A DNA stretch of 64,000 bases from Actinomycetes bacterium (GCA_025359865.1 JANYDH010000046.1:40694-104693), one strand, 5' to 3'; numbered from the stretch's first letter, positions 9,237-18,476 are shown. Made by a program: numbers and translations. The notes: generated by a model from the sequence alone, not told the origin.

Positions 9237-10166
9237 ATGAAGACCACCCCGACACCACTTCGCAGGGTCCTGTTGGCCATAGCACTGGCCGCCACCCTGG
9301 CCGCGTGCAGCAACAGCAGCGAGTCGTCCACTACCGTCGCCGATGACACGCCCACTGCCGATGTCACAACCTTTTGCACATCGGCATCCACCGTGGCCGG
9401 GCAGATCGCCGAACTGATGGCCAACCCCGCCGCAGGCGATCTCGCCGCACTCAACGCCCAAGCTCAGGCAATCGGTGCCACCGCAACCAAGCTGGCAAAG
9501 GCCCATCCGGGTCAAACCGCTGCGATCAGCGCGTGTTTCGCCACGGTCACCGCTGCGATCAGCGGCGGCGTCACTGTCGGAGAACCCGGGCTGTCCACCA
9601 CCGTCCCGGGTGGGGATACCACCAGCAGCAACCCTGCCGTTCAGGCGTTCTGTGCGTCGGCAGATGTCCTGGCGGCGCAAGTACAGGCCACGCTCGCCGA
9701 CCCGGCCAAGGCCGGTGACATGGCCACCCTGACCGCACAGGTACAGGATCTCGCTACACAGGCTGCGGCGATCATCAGCGGTAGCCCAGCCGATGCGCAG
9801 GCAGTCACCGCCTGCACGCAGAAGATGGCCGACGCGCTGATTCCCGGCGCTGCGACCCCTACCGAAACCGTTGCCCCGCTGGCCACGGTCGCGCCTGACG
9901 CGACAGTCGCACCCGGCACCACCGCCGGTGCGACCAGCAGCAACCCGGACGTTGCCGCGTACTGCGCAGCCGCCGATGCGGTTGCTGCACAACTGACCAT
10001 CGTCATGGCCGATCCCGCGAAGGCCGGCGATATGGCCGCGCTGACCACCCAGATGCAAGACCTGTCCACCAAGGCTGCCGCACTCGGGTCGACGAGTCCT
10101 GCAGATGTCGCTGCTGTGCAGGCCTGTACCGACCGGATGGTTGCCGCGCTCACACCCGGGACCTGA
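9237..10166 (+). CDS. Lipoprotein with three Cys-pair repeat domains
   Basis: 309 residues; family not recognised. Clear lipobox LAAC (Cys about residue 24) gives a membrane-anchored, surface-exposed protein. It carries three tandem ~67-residue domains, each opening with a pattern like D-V-x-x-F/Y-C-x-x-A and closing with V-x-A-C-x-x-x-M, with a central DPAKAGDM-x-x-L-T motif. Ala/Thr/Val linkers (TVAPLATVAPDATVAPG) separate domains two and three. The domain matches the single one in the lipoprotein encoded just before. ATG 9237 is chosen because it starts the signal peptide; in-frame codons upstream read through the terminator. Function unknown; two Cys per domain suggest disulfides. Confidence 0.78.
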   Translation: MKTTPTPLRRVLLAIALAATLAACSNSSESSTTVADDTPTADVTTFCTSASTVAGQIAELMANPAAGDLAALNAQAQAIGATATKLAKAHPGQTAAISACFATVTAAISGGVTVGEPGLSTTVPGGDTTSSNPAVQAFCASADVLAAQVQATLADPAKAGDMATLTAQVQDLATQAAAIISGSPADAQAVTACTQKMADALIPGAATPTETVAPLATVAPDATVAPGTTAGATSSNPDVAAYCAAADAVAAQLTIVMADPAKAGDMAALTTQMQDLSTKAAALGSTSPADVAAVQACTDRMVAALTPGT

Positions 10167-10230
10167 CCAGTCACAATGGAGGTGGGCCACAGTCGCTGTG
10201 CCCTTCACCTCACCCGATGGACGTACACCA

Positions 10231-11412
10231 ATGCGCACCTCTCGAACGTTCGCGGCCTCTCGCCAGGTATCGGCATGTGTTGCCGCAATCCTTCTCGGTG
10301 CCGGTGCCGCGGCGTGCAGCACTGAGCCCTCGGCTTCGCCGTCGACCACCGCAGGCCAGTCCGTCACCACCATTCCTGCTGACATTCCTGAGCCGGCAAC
10401 TGAGCCGGTAACTGAACCCCTCACGACGGCTAGCACCATCGCCACCACGCAGAGCACCACGCTGATCGATGCGCCCAGCAAGACCACGCCGACCACTTCG
10501 GCTCCGGCAACCACCACCACCGAGCCTGGCCCACCCACCTGGCCTCTGACGGGCGTGTTTTTGGACGATGCGTTCACTGCTGGGCGCCCTGCACTAGTCG
10601 TCAAGATCGACAACGCCTCCGGGGCGCGCCCTCAGACAGGCTTCAACGAGGCCGACATCGTGTTCGAAGAGATCGTCAACGACAGCCTCAGCCGGTTCGC
10701 GATGGTGTTCCACAGCCACGGCAGTGATCCCGTCGGCCCGATTCGCTCTGGCCGAATCCAAGACATCGACCTCTTCGGCTCGTTCCAACACCCGCTGTTC
10801 GCCTGGAGCGGCGGCAACGCCACCGTCACTGCGGCGATCCGGGCCAGCGACCTGGTCGACATCGGCCCTGCTCGGGTGAACGTCTACTTTCGCGCTTCGG
10901 ATCGCAAGGTTCCGCACAACCTGTACTCCAATACCACTGCACTGTGGACGAAGGCCCCGATCGACTCCCAGCCGCCGATCCCACAATTCATCTACCGCTC
11001 CGCCGATGCAACCGTTGTCGGCTCCCCCAGCCAAGGCGTGACCCTGTCGCTCGACAGCGTCGATTCGCGATGGGACTGGGATCCGGCTTCCGGGCTGTAC
11101 CTGCGAACGATGGAAGGCAAGAAGCACATGGACCGTGCAGGCGGTCAGGTATCGACCAACAACGTCGTCGTGCTGGTGATGAACTACCTGCCGGGCATCT
11201 CCGGCAGTCCCGATGCCCAGACCCTGGGAACAGGCGAAACGTTCGTGTTCACGGGCGGCAACGCGGTGCACGGCACGTGGACGCGCACCGACCGGTTACT
11301 GCCGTTCACCCTTACTGCTGACAACGGCACACCGATCACGCTTACCCCGGGACGCACGTTCGTCGAGCTGCCCCGGTCCGGAACCACAACGCCGCTCGGC
11401 CCCGCCGGCTGA
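10231..11412 (+). CDS. DUF3048 (YerB-like) lipoprotein
   Basis: 393 residues. N-terminal signal with lipobox GAAACS, a Thr/Pro-rich linker to about residue 95, then DUF3048: PLTGVFLDD, VKIDNASGARPQTG, ADIVFEE, DPVGPIRSGR and SGGNATV are typical of YerB homologues. Family members are extracytoplasmic lipoproteins of unknown biochemical role. ATG 10231 starts the signal peptide. Same strand as the two Cys-pair lipoproteins, which makes three lipoprotein genes in a row; only the first two share a domain. Confidence 0.85.
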   Translation: MRTSRTFAASRQVSACVAAILLGAGAAACSTEPSASPSTTAGQSVTTIPADIPEPATEPVTEPLTTASTIATTQSTTLIDAPSKTTPTTSAPATTTTEPGPPTWPLTGVFLDDAFTAGRPALVVKIDNASGARPQTGFNEADIVFEEIVNDSLSRFAMVFHSHGSDPVGPIRSGRIQDIDLFGSFQHPLFAWSGGNATVTAAIRASDLVDIGPARVNVYFRASDRKVPHNLYSNTTALWTKAPIDSQPPIPQFIYRSADATVVGSPSQGVTLSLDSVDSRWDWDPASGLYLRTMEGKKHMDRAGGQVSTNNVVVLVMNYLPGISGSPDAQTLGTGETFVFTGGNAVHGTWTRTDRLLPFTLTADNGTPITLTPGRTFVELPRSGTTTPLGPAG

Positions 11413-11469
11413 CCCGCCCTCCCCCTGTCTCACCCGGCTCCAGCGCTCTCCGGCAGCGCGTCCCCCCGT

Positions 11470-11520
11470 TGCGTTTGGTAGGTCGGGCCCCTCCCAGGGG
11501 GCCGTACCTACCAAACGCAG
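11470..11520. terminator. Bidirectional terminator-like inverted repeat
   Basis: TGCGTTTGGTAGGT (11470-11483) pairs perfectly with ACCTACCAAACGCA near 11506-11519; after a 2-base internal mismatch six further G-C pairs close a small loop. It sits between the convergent DUF3048 and GNAT/acyl-CoA synthetase genes and could end both transcripts. Confidence 0.75.
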
Positions 11521-11572
11521 TCGGGGTGAGGGTCGGGGTGAGGGTCGGGGTGAGGGTCAGGGTGAGGGTCAG
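11521..11572. repeat. 12-bp GGGTGAGGGTCG tandem repeat
   Basis: Four to five copies of a 12-bp G-rich unit lie against the stop codon of the GNAT/acyl-CoA synthetase gene, right after the bidirectional inverted repeat. The plus strand carries runs of GGG/GGGG that could form a quadruplex. Confidence 0.85.
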
Positions 11573-14115
11573 GTGAGGCGCCGGGCGAGCAGATCGGGGT
11601 GCTCACGGGAGCCGAGTTCGATGCGCACGTCGGTGAGATGACACCCGGCTGCGCTGACGATGGCCGGGTTGATGTCGACCACCCAGATCTCGGGGTTGTC
11701 GAAGACCAGCTGCGAGACCCGCTGGATTGCATCGACGAGCGGCGTGCTGGCCAGGCCGGCCGCGCGCAGCGTGGGGCCGACGAGCGAATCGCGCACAAGG
11801 GCTTCGGCACCTGCGCGAGACATCGGCACTAGCCGACTCATGCTGCCCGGCAGGTCCCCCTGCAGACTTCCGAGACCGACCGTGATCACCGGGCCCAGGC
11901 GATCGTCGGTAGTGCACCGAATCTGAACGTCGACGCCTGGAGTAACCATCTGCTGCACGAGGATTGTGTGGGCATCGGCACCGAGTGCGGCTCGAATGAC
12001 AGTGATCGCGTCTCGGACCGCCTCGTCGTCGGCCAGGTCGAGCGCTACTCCGGCCTGCGCCGAACGACCAACCCGGCGCTGGGCCGACTTGACCGCCACC
12101 GGATGGCCGATCGAATGCGCGGCGCTCACTACTTCATCGGTCGAGGCTTCGTGGAGCACCACCGACCGAGGCATGTCCAAGCCGTATGACGTCACGACCA
12201 GGCGGGTGTCGGCCAAGTGCAGGATCGTGTCGTGGCGTTCGACGGCCTCGACTAACACCGCCCGAGCCCTGTCTTGATCGACGCCATCGACCGGTTCGAT
12301 AGCCGCGTCGGCTTCGCTGGACAGCCACCGGCTGTAGGCAGCCATCCGCCCGAGCACGTCGGCTGCAGGTTCAGGAAACGAAAACGCCGGAACCGAGGAA
12401 CCCTCACGTAACGGGCCATCGGGTCGGCCCAGCATGACGGCCACGACCGGCTTCGTGGCGCCCATGGCCGCCTCGTCGATCGCGTCAATCGGCGGAGTCG
12501 AACTCGCGAGTGGCGGTGCGTGGATGACCATCACCGCGTGGATGTCCGGATCGACCAACGCGGCTCGCAGCGCGTTACCGAAGTCTTCGGGCGTCGAGCG
12601 CCAGCCGAGCCCGATCGGCGGATCGACCGGCACGAGCCCAGCGCCGACCAACGCTGCCTTGGTGAGCACGCCGGGACTGCGCGCGTTGGTGAGAATCGCC
12701 ACGCCAGACCCGGTAGGCACCGGTTGTGTGGCGAGAACCCGGGCGACATCGAGCATTGCCCGTACCGAAGGCACCTCGATCAAGCCAGCCTGTTGGTACA
12801 ACGCGTTGTTGGCCAGGCCCACAGCCGCCGGGCCGGTTCGCACAGCCACGATCGGACGGGTGCGGCCGACCCGGCGGGCGATTCGGGCGAACTTACGCGG
12901 GTTGCCGAACGTCTCGGTGTACAACGCGATCACCCGGGTGCGCTCGTCGTCCTCCCAGAACTGCAACAGGTCGTTGGCCGACACATCGGCCTTGTCGCCG
13001 AGCGAGACGAACCACGACAGCCCGAGGGATAATTGAGCCGCCTGTTGCAGCACCGAGGCACCAAGCGATCCGGACTGCATCGAGATGGCTACGCCGCCGT
13101 GAGGCACGGTAACCTGCACGAGCGCAGCCTGCAATCCACCGGAGGTTCGCGGCGCAGCGATGCCCATGCTGGTCGGGCCGATGATCCGCAATCCGTTGCG
13201 TCGCGCGTGGGCGACGAGCGCGGGAAGGTCGATTTCCGAACCGTCGATCGACGTGACTACTACGGCACCACGGACGCGCTTGGCAATACATGAGTCGATG
13301 GTGACTGCGAGCGCTTCGACGGGAACGGCAACAATCGCAAGCCACACATCGTCGGCGATATCGGTCACTGCCGGGTAGGCGGGTTGTCCGCCCACCGACC
13401 GATGCGCGGGATTCACCGCAAAGACAGGGCCATCGAAGCTGCCGACGATGTTGTTCCACAGCTCGTGACCGATCGTGCCCGGCCGGTCGGATGCCCCGAT
13501 CACCGCGATCGAACGAGGCAGCAGCAGGCGGGCGATCGCGCGGCTGTCGGCACGCTGCTCGCGGGTGGACACGGAGTCGAGAAACTGCTCCGTGTCGAGC
13601 AACGGCCATTCGAGTTCGGTGACCCCACTGTCGTAGTGGCGCTCGACGGGCCAGCCCGCTCGGCTGAACACGCGCAACATGGGCCGATTGTCGGAGAGCA
13701 CCTCTGCGGTGAACCGGCCGATGCCGTTGGCGCGGGCGATGACCGCCAGATGCTCGAGCAGGAGGGTGGCGATCCCTTTGCCCTGGAGATCGGCATCGAC
13801 CATGAACGCGACATCGGCATCATCACGGTCCTGCCAGCGCTCGTAGCTGGCCCACGCCTTGAACTCGCCGTGGTACTCCAAGACGAGTGCCACGCGATCA
13901 CGGAAATCGACGACGGTGAAATGCTCGAGTTCACGTTCGGACAGCGATGGTTTCGCGGAAAAGAACCGCCGGTACAGGTTCTCACGAGGTTGGCGTTCGT
14001 GGAACGCTAGGAGCGCGGGAGCATCGTCAGGAGTGATCGGTCGGATGAAGGCGGCCTCGCCGTCACCGAGCACCACAGTGGCCGCCCACAGATCACGGTC
14101 GTCGATGTCGCTCAC
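11569..14115 (-). CDS. GNAT acetyltransferase fused to NDP-forming acyl-CoA synthetase-like protein (Pat-type)
   Basis: About 848 residues. An N-terminal GNAT domain (FIRPITPDDAPAL, then ADLQGKGIATLLLEHL as the acetyl-CoA loop) occupies roughly 15-175. It is followed by a CoA-binding domain (IAVIGASDRPGTIGHELWNN), succinyl-CoA-ligase-like domains (SMQSGSLGASVLQQA, SLGDKADVSANDLLQFWEDD) and a C-terminal ATP-grasp domain (VVTSYGLDMP, HPVAVKSAQRRVG). This architecture is known from bacterial Pat protein lysine acetyltransferases, which control acetyl-CoA synthetase; PatZ/SePat have the GNAT at the C-terminus, whereas here it leads. GTG 14115 is taken as start; an upstream in-frame GTG at 14166 would add a low-conservation tail. 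Substrate proteins unknown. Confidence 0.88.
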   Translation of the reverse strand: MSDIDDRDLWAATVVLGDGEAAFIRPITPDDAPALLAFHERQPRENLYRRFFSAKPSLSERELEHFTVVDFRDRVALVLEYHGEFKAWASYERWQDRDDADVAFMVDADLQGKGIATLLLEHLAVIARANGIGRFTAEVLSDNRPMLRVFSRAGWPVERHYDSGVTELEWPLLDTEQFLDSVSTREQRADSRAIARLLLPRSIAVIGASDRPGTIGHELWNNIVGSFDGPVFAVNPAHRSVGGQPAYPAVTDIADDVWLAIVAVPVEALAVTIDSCIAKRVRGAVVVTSIDGSEIDLPALVAHARRNGLRIIGPTSMGIAAPRTSGGLQAALVQVTVPHGGVAISMQSGSLGASVLQQAAQLSLGLSWFVSLGDKADVSANDLLQFWEDDERTRVIALYTETFGNPRKFARIARRVGRTRPIVAVRTGPAAVGLANNALYQQAGLIEVPSVRAMLDVARVLATQPVPTGSGVAILTNARSPGVLTKAALVGAGLVPVDPPIGLGWRSTPEDFGNALRAALVDPDIHAVMVIHAPPLASSTPPIDAIDEAAMGATKPVVAVMLGRPDGPLREGSSVPAFSFPEPAADVLGRMAAYSRWLSSEADAAIEPVDGVDQDRARAVLVEAVERHDTILHLADTRLVVTSYGLDMPRSVVLHEASTDEVVSAAHSIGHPVAVKSAQRRVGRSAQAGVALDLADDEAVRDAITVIRAALGADAHTILVQQMVTPGVDVQIRCTTDDRLGPVITVGLGSLQGDLPGSMSRLVPMSRAGAEALVRDSLVGPTLRAAGLASTPLVDAIQRVSQLVFDNPEIWVVDINPAIVSAAGCHLTDVRIELGSREHPDLLARRLT

Positions 14116-14197
14116 CGTACCAGCATGCCGCACCCCAGGCCTGCTCGACCGAGGCGTCGGACACACACACCCGATCCAACTCGGAATCCTCAGTGGC

Positions 14198-14247
14198 TGA
14201 CCTTTGGCGTTGAGCTGTTGTCAATGACAGCCATACGCCAAAAGTCA
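14198..14247. repeat. Palindromic copy of a dispersed repeat, acts as terminator
   Basis: TGACCTTTGGCGT (14198-14210) pairs with ACGCCAAAAGTCA (14235-14247) with one mismatch, overlapping the stop codon of the DUF2127 gene. The stretch TTTGGCGTTGAGCTGTTGTC resembles the repeats at 30647-30700 and 63787-63838. Confidence 0.7.
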
Positions 14248-15072
14248 GGGTTTACCAGCCGCGGGGGTCGGGGCCGCCAGAACCGCGTTCCAGTCGATGT
14301 CACCCTCGGCGTGTAGCGACGCGGGGCCACCTCGGGCACCGAACAGATGCTTGGCCCACACCAACCAGATGATCAGCGCGACGTTGATGATGAGGGCGCC
14401 AATGCGCACGATCGTCACACGATCGATCAACTCGTGGATCTCGAGGGGAAGAAATCCGGCGGTCGCCAGGACCGTCAGGTATTCGGCCCACCGCTTCTCC
14501 TTCCACAGTCCAACAGCTTCGGTCCACTCGATCGCTGCGTAGACAATCGCAAGACCGAGCAAGACACGCAGCGTGTCGGGCTTCAGATCGAACACACGCT
14601 GCACCTGCCTGCTGAGCCAGCTCTGGCTGGCGCCCTGACCCGTATCACTCACCGGACGTGCCAACGCGTCGACCACGCTGCCGGCCCAGTGATGCAACCG
14701 GTCGAGGTTCGTCTCGAGCAAGACCAGGGTCACAGCCAACAGAGTGAACACTGAGGCATGGACAGCTTTGTTGATCGCGATGAGTCGCATCAAGATCGCC
14801 TCGTGGAGCAGCTTGCCTCGGCGCGGCAACGAGAGGTCGATGATCGGCGGCAAACAAGGCCACCGAGCCGTCGCCGGGTCGGGCGCCTGGTGCTCGACCC
14901 ACGTGTCGCAGCGCAGGCATCGGGCCAGCCGCCGCCCATCGGCGAGTTCTGCACCGAGCGCAGCATCATTCGGCCCGACGGATACCGCTTGGGCGGCCGG
15001 CGCCGCATGGCCACGCATCGAACACACCCACGTCTCGGGATGCCAGTGCTTCGGCCAGAGTCGCATGTCCAT
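14245..15072 (-). CDS. DUF2127 membrane protein with N-terminal zinc-ribbon-like region
   Basis: About 275 residues. The N-terminus has His/Cys pairs (HWHPETWVCSMRGH and, ~45 residues later, CLRCDTW), a likely metal-binding ribbon seen in actinobacterial DUF2127 proteins. Then follow four hydrophobic segments characteristic of DUF2127 (LIAINKAVHASVFTLLAVTL, LLGLAIVYAAIEWTEAVGLW, AEYLTVLATAGFLPLEIHEL, IINVALIIWLVWA). Function unknown. ATG 15072 is chosen to include the His/Cys region; ATG 15066 is equally possible, and a longer upstream frame is a low-complexity artefact. Divergent from the UPF0303 gene. Confidence 0.8.
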   Translation of the reverse strand: MDMRLWPKHWHPETWVCSMRGHAAPAAQAVSVGPNDAALGAELADGRRLARCLRCDTWVEHQAPDPATARWPCLPPIIDLSLPRRGKLLHEAILMRLIAINKAVHASVFTLLAVTLVLLETNLDRLHHWAGSVVDALARPVSDTGQGASQSWLSRQVQRVFDLKPDTLRVLLGLAIVYAAIEWTEAVGLWKEKRWAEYLTVLATAGFLPLEIHELIDRVTIVRIGALIINVALIIWLVWAKHLFGARGGPASLHAEGDIDWNAVLAAPTPAAGKP

Positions 15073-15137
15073 ACTGTGCCATTGTTCGCACGAGTTCACC
15101 CGACACTTCGGCAACCAACCCCAGGAGGCACCCGGGC

Positions 15138-15641
15138 ATGGACCTGGACCACGATCTCGAACGCATCGCCGAGCAGGAACGGCGGTTGCGGTTCGCCAGC
15201 TTCGACGAAGACACCGCCTGGGGTCTCTGCTCGGTACTGCGCGCCCGGGCCGAGGCCAGAGGAGCGTCCGTGACCATCGAGGTGCGTCTCGCTGGCGCCA
15301 CCGTCGCATTCACTGCGATGCCTGGTACCGCACCCGCCAACGCCGATTGGGCCCGGCGTAAGCGCAACGTCGTGGAAACACTTCGGCGCAGTTCGTACGC
15401 GGTCGGGTTGGCCGCTGCTCGTCACGGCGGCGCGACCGAGACCCAGCTGATGAACCTCCCTGACCGCGACCACGCATGCCACGGCGGCTGCTTCCCGATC
15501 GTGGTCAACGGCGTCGGTTTCGTCGGTGCTGTAACGGTCTCAGGGCTACCTCAACGCGAGGACCACAACCTTGTGGTCGAGGTACTTGCCGACATCTTGA
15601 GCGTGCCGCTGGAGGAGGTAGCACTCAGCTCGCGCGAGTGA
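15138..15641 (+). CDS. UPF0303 (HbpS/GlcG-like fold) protein
   Basis: 167-residue cytoplasmic protein of the UPF0303 family, related to the HbpS/GlcG haem-degrading-protein fold. It has the family pattern of an N-terminal helix (LERIAEQERRLRFASFDEDTAWGL), the segment ARRKRNVVETLRRSSY, and a closing GGCFPIVVNGVGFVGAVTVSGLPQREDHNLVVE. Biochemical role is not established. AGGAGG precedes ATG 15138. The last 17 bases overlap the 3' end of the convergent PfkB-kinase gene. Confidence 0.85.
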   Translation: MDLDHDLERIAEQERRLRFASFDEDTAWGLCSVLRARAEARGASVTIEVRLAGATVAFTAMPGTAPANADWARRKRNVVETLRRSSYAVGLAAARHGGATETQLMNLPDRDHACHGGCFPIVVNGVGFVGAVTVSGLPQREDHNLVVEVLADILSVPLEEVALSSRE

Positions 15642-16569
15642 ATTCCAACAGCAACTTCTTCAACCGTGCGTCGGGCTCGGGCCGAGCACCGAGGTGCTCG
15701 ATCACCCAGGCGGAGATACTGGTCGCGAACTTCGCCGCATCGACAGCTGATCCGTGCTTCAAGTAGTGGGCGAGGAACGAGCCAGCGAACGAGTCACCGG
15801 CACCGGTCGCATCGACCAGGTTGTTCGTGGCGGGAGGGACGTGAGTACTGATGCCGTGCTGATGCACGAACGAACCATCGGCATCCAGTTTCAGCAGCAC
15901 CAGCGCTTCGGGAAACATCTCGGTGAGCCGCTCGGCGATCTGGTCGGGCTCATCCAGCCCGGTCAGCACCTTGCCCTCTTCGTAGTTCGGCAACAAGATG
16001 TCGATCCCGAGATCCTGGGTGTGCGACAGGAACGAGTCGAGGCCCATCTCCTGGATCATCTGGAACGAGCCGGGGTCGAACGACAGCGTGGCACCCGCGC
16101 CACGGGCGAGGTGCGCCGCTACTCGCGCCGCTGACCGGGGCGGGTCGATGAAGAACGACCACGCAGTCAAGTGGAGGTGCCGCGCCGCGCGAATCACGTC
16201 CTTGGGTACTTCCGACGACAGCAGGTAGAAGTCGGCACCATGGCCGGAAACCATCGACCGTTCACCCGTGTGATCGACGAACACCGCAACAGAACCGGTG
16301 AGATGCGCCTCGGTCTCGACGAAGTGAGCGATGACTCCTTCTCGGGCAAGGTCCTCCTGGGCCAGTTGCCCCATCCGATCCCGACCGATCTTGCCGACGA
16401 AGTGGGCGGTAAGACCACACCGACTGGCCCACACCGCCACGTTCGCGGCGCTTCCCCCTGGGGTGAGCATCACCTCACCAAACGTGTCACCACCCTTCAA
16501 CAGTTCGGAGTTGGTCCGGATCAGGACGTCCCAGGCGAAGTCGCCCAGTACACAAAGAGGTGTCGACAC
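15625..16569 (-). CDS. PfkB-family carbohydrate (ribokinase-like) kinase
   Basis: ATP-dependent sugar or nucleoside kinase of about 314 residues. Both PfkB signatures are visible: TPGGSAANVAVWASRCGL near the N-terminus and LVDATGAGDSFAGSFLAHYL near the C-terminus, where the Asp in GAGD is the catalytic base. Substrate unknown. GTG 16569 (VSTPLCVLGDFAWDV) fits the usual domain start; GTG 16614 would add 15 residues. It follows the dehydrogenase gene by about 55 bases and may be the last gene of a minus-strand run that starts with hutH. Confidence 0.88.
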   Translation of the reverse strand: MSTPLCVLGDFAWDVLIRTNSELLKGGDTFGEVMLTPGGSAANVAVWASRCGLTAHFVGKIGRDRMGQLAQEDLAREGVIAHFVETEAHLTGSVAVFVDHTGERSMVSGHGADFYLLSSEVPKDVIRAARHLHLTAWSFFIDPPRSAARVAAHLARGAGATLSFDPGSFQMIQEMGLDSFLSHTQDLGIDILLPNYEEGKVLTGLDEPDQIAERLTEMFPEALVLLKLDADGSFVHQHGISTHVPPATNNLVDATGAGDSFAGSFLAHYLKHGSAVDAAKFATSISAWVIEHLGARPEPDARLKKLLLEFTRAS

Positions 16570-16623
16570 CCGGCCACCGTAGGACACAGGGTCGACATGC
16601 CTCTGGGTCGACACGTCACGGTG

Positions 16624-17586
16624 TCAGTCGGTATCCGGGCTGGATGTTCGTTCTGCGCGCGGCATCGTCGCCAGATAGTCCTCTAGCGTTTCCGGAAACC
16701 CCTCCGCGCGCAGGTCGGTGCCACATACCTCCTCCAGGAGCTTGGCGACCATCGGCGAGCCGGCGCCGCCTCCGTAGCGCGCCCGTCCCCGGATGTTGAG
16801 TTGCTCGACCATGCCCGCGATGTCGAGCGGCACGTCGAGCTCACGGCCGAGTTGCAGCGCAAACCCGAGGTCTTTGCACGACAGATCCATGGTGAAGCCG
16901 ATGTCGTAGCTGCCGCTGAGGATCGTGGTGGCCTCGGTCTCGTGGATGAAGCTGTTGCCGGAACTGGCCCGGATGACCTCCCATGCGAGACGCAAATCGA
17001 TTCCGCCGCGTTTGGCGAGCATGAAGGCTTCCGCGGAGGCGGCCATGTGAATGAACGCGAGCATGTTGGTGATCACCTTGATGATCGCGGCCTTGCCCAA
17101 CGATCCGATGTAGAACACCGTCCCGCCGACCGCTTGAAAAACCGCGCGATGTCGCTCGAACGTGGCTTCATCTCCGCCGACCAACACCGTAATCGTGCCC
17201 GACGAGGCGTTGTGAACACCACCGGTGACCGGGGCCTCCAACGTCTCCACACCGATGTCGGCGAGAAGCCCCGCCAGCCGCTGCAGTTCGTGCAGGTCGT
17301 TGGTGCTCATTTCGATCCAGGTACTTCCTGGCGTGAACCCGTGCAGCAGCCCGTTCTCACCGGCGACCACCTGCGTGACCGCTTTCACCGAGGGCAGGCA
17401 TGTGATGACGGCGTCGCAACCGCGTGCCAACGCTGCCGGAGAGGTCGCCCACAGCGCACCGCTCGCGACCAGATCATCCGCCGCTGCCCGGTCGAGGTCA
17501 TAGACGGTGACCGCGAACCCGGCAGCCAGAAGGTTCGCGGCGAGGTGGCGTCCGATGTTGCCCAGCCCTACGCATCCAATTCTCAT
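16624..17586 (-). CDS. NAD(P)-dependent beta-hydroxyacid dehydrogenase (3-hydroxyisobutyrate dehydrogenase family)
   Basis: 320 residues. N-terminal Rossmann motif GCVGLGNIGRHLAANLLAAG, substrate-side motif EAPVTGGVHNASSGTITVLVGG, and catalytic Lys in GSLGKAAIIKVITNML, all typical of the HIBADH/glyoxylate reductase/tartronate semialdehyde reductase group. The exact hydroxyacid is unknown. Start ATG 17586 overlaps the stop of the LLM gene by one base (TGATG). Neighbourhood with the LLM oxidoreductase and PfkB kinase suggests a small catabolic unit. Confidence 0.9.
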   Translation of the reverse strand: MRIGCVGLGNIGRHLAANLLAAGFAVTVYDLDRAAADDLVASGALWATSPAALARGCDAVITCLPSVKAVTQVVAGENGLLHGFTPGSTWIEMSTNDLHELQRLAGLLADIGVETLEAPVTGGVHNASSGTITVLVGGDEATFERHRAVFQAVGGTVFYIGSLGKAAIIKVITNMLAFIHMAASAEAFMLAKRGGIDLRLAWEVIRASSGNSFIHETEATTILSGSYDIGFTMDLSCKDLGFALQLGRELDVPLDIAGMVEQLNIRGRARYGGGAGSPMVAKLLEEVCGTDLRAEGFPETLEDYLATMPRAERTSSPDTD

Positions 17587-18419
17587 CACGTTGCAACCGT
17601 ACTCAGCAGTGTCGCCAGCCGACCGACATCATCGGGGTCGTGCGGAGAGGGCAACGAGACGAGGCACAACGTGACACCCAGCTCTGAGAATCGTTCGATG
17701 TCGGCCAACACTGCATCCGTGCCGTCATAGCGCAGCAGGTTCGACACGGTGATCGCACCAGGGTCTCGCCCGATGTCGGCGCAGTGACGGTGCAAGACGT
17801 CGAGCTTGCGCGAAAACGCTTCCGCGTCAAGTGCAGGGGCATTCCAGTGATCGGCCCAACGAGCAACAGCCCGTAGCGTGCGCTGCTCACCCTGTCCGCC
17901 GATGCAGATCGGCGGACGCGGCGTCTGCACAGCCTTCGGAACCAGCAACGCGTCCACGAGTTGGTAGTAGAGACCGGAGAAGTTTGTGCGCTCGGAGGTG
18001 AGTAGTGCATGGATCACGGCAAGACCCTCGTCGAGACGATCGAAACGCTCGCGTAACGAGCCGAGCGTGATTCCGTACGCGTCGCACTCGGCTTGGAACC
18101 ACCCCGCGCCGAGCCCGATCTCCAGCCGTCCGGCCGCCGCGATGTCGATCGTGGCGATCATGTTCGCCAGCAACGCGGGATGACGATATGGCATCGCCGA
18201 GACGAGCAGCCCACCGCGAATCCGAGTGGTCCTCGCAAGCAGCATCGACAGGGCGGTCCATCCCTCCAGGCATGGCCCGGTCGGCTCGGTGAACAGCGGA
18301 TAGAAGTGATCGAACAGCCAGCCCGACTCGAAGATCGGCAGTTGGTCGGCCGCCTGCCAGCAGGCATCCAATCGGTCCCAGGTCGTCTTGTGCTGTGCTG
18401 TCGAGAGGGCGAATCGCAT
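17586..18419 (-). CDS. LLM-class (luciferase-like) F420-dependent oxidoreductase
   Basis: 277-residue TIM-barrel flavin/F420 oxidoreductase. Family segments: MRFALSTAQHK at the N-terminus, RTTRIRGGLLVSAMPYRHPALLANM, GRLEIGLGAGWFQAECDAYG, and PPICIGGQGEQRTLRAVARWADHWN. Such proteins catalyse hydride transfer or monooxygenation with F420 or FMN; the substrate is not predictable. ATG 18419 is preferred to an upstream GTG at 18428. It starts 57 bases after hutI ends and overlaps the next gene, so could be co-transcribed with the hut operon. Confidence 0.9.
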   Translation of the reverse strand: MRFALSTAQHKTTWDRLDACWQAADQLPIFESGWLFDHFYPLFTEPTGPCLEGWTALSMLLARTTRIRGGLLVSAMPYRHPALLANMIATIDIAAAGRLEIGLGAGWFQAECDAYGITLGSLRERFDRLDEGLAVIHALLTSERTNFSGLYYQLVDALLVPKAVQTPRPPICIGGQGEQRTLRAVARWADHWNAPALDAEAFSRKLDVLHRHCADIGRDPGAITVSNLLRYDGTDAVLADIERFSELGVTLCLVSLPSPHDPDDVGRLATLLSTVAT

Positions 18420-18476
18420 GACCCGCACCGTAGAGCTCGTGACCGAGCAGCCCAGCCGCTCAAGACCTAGCGCCGG

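Noticed and set aside
9069..10613. A 514-codon open frame antisense to the lipoprotein genes
   Set aside because: Low-complexity Gly/Arg/Val-rich translation, no family features, opposite to signal-peptide proteins with good starts; a result of high GC third positions.
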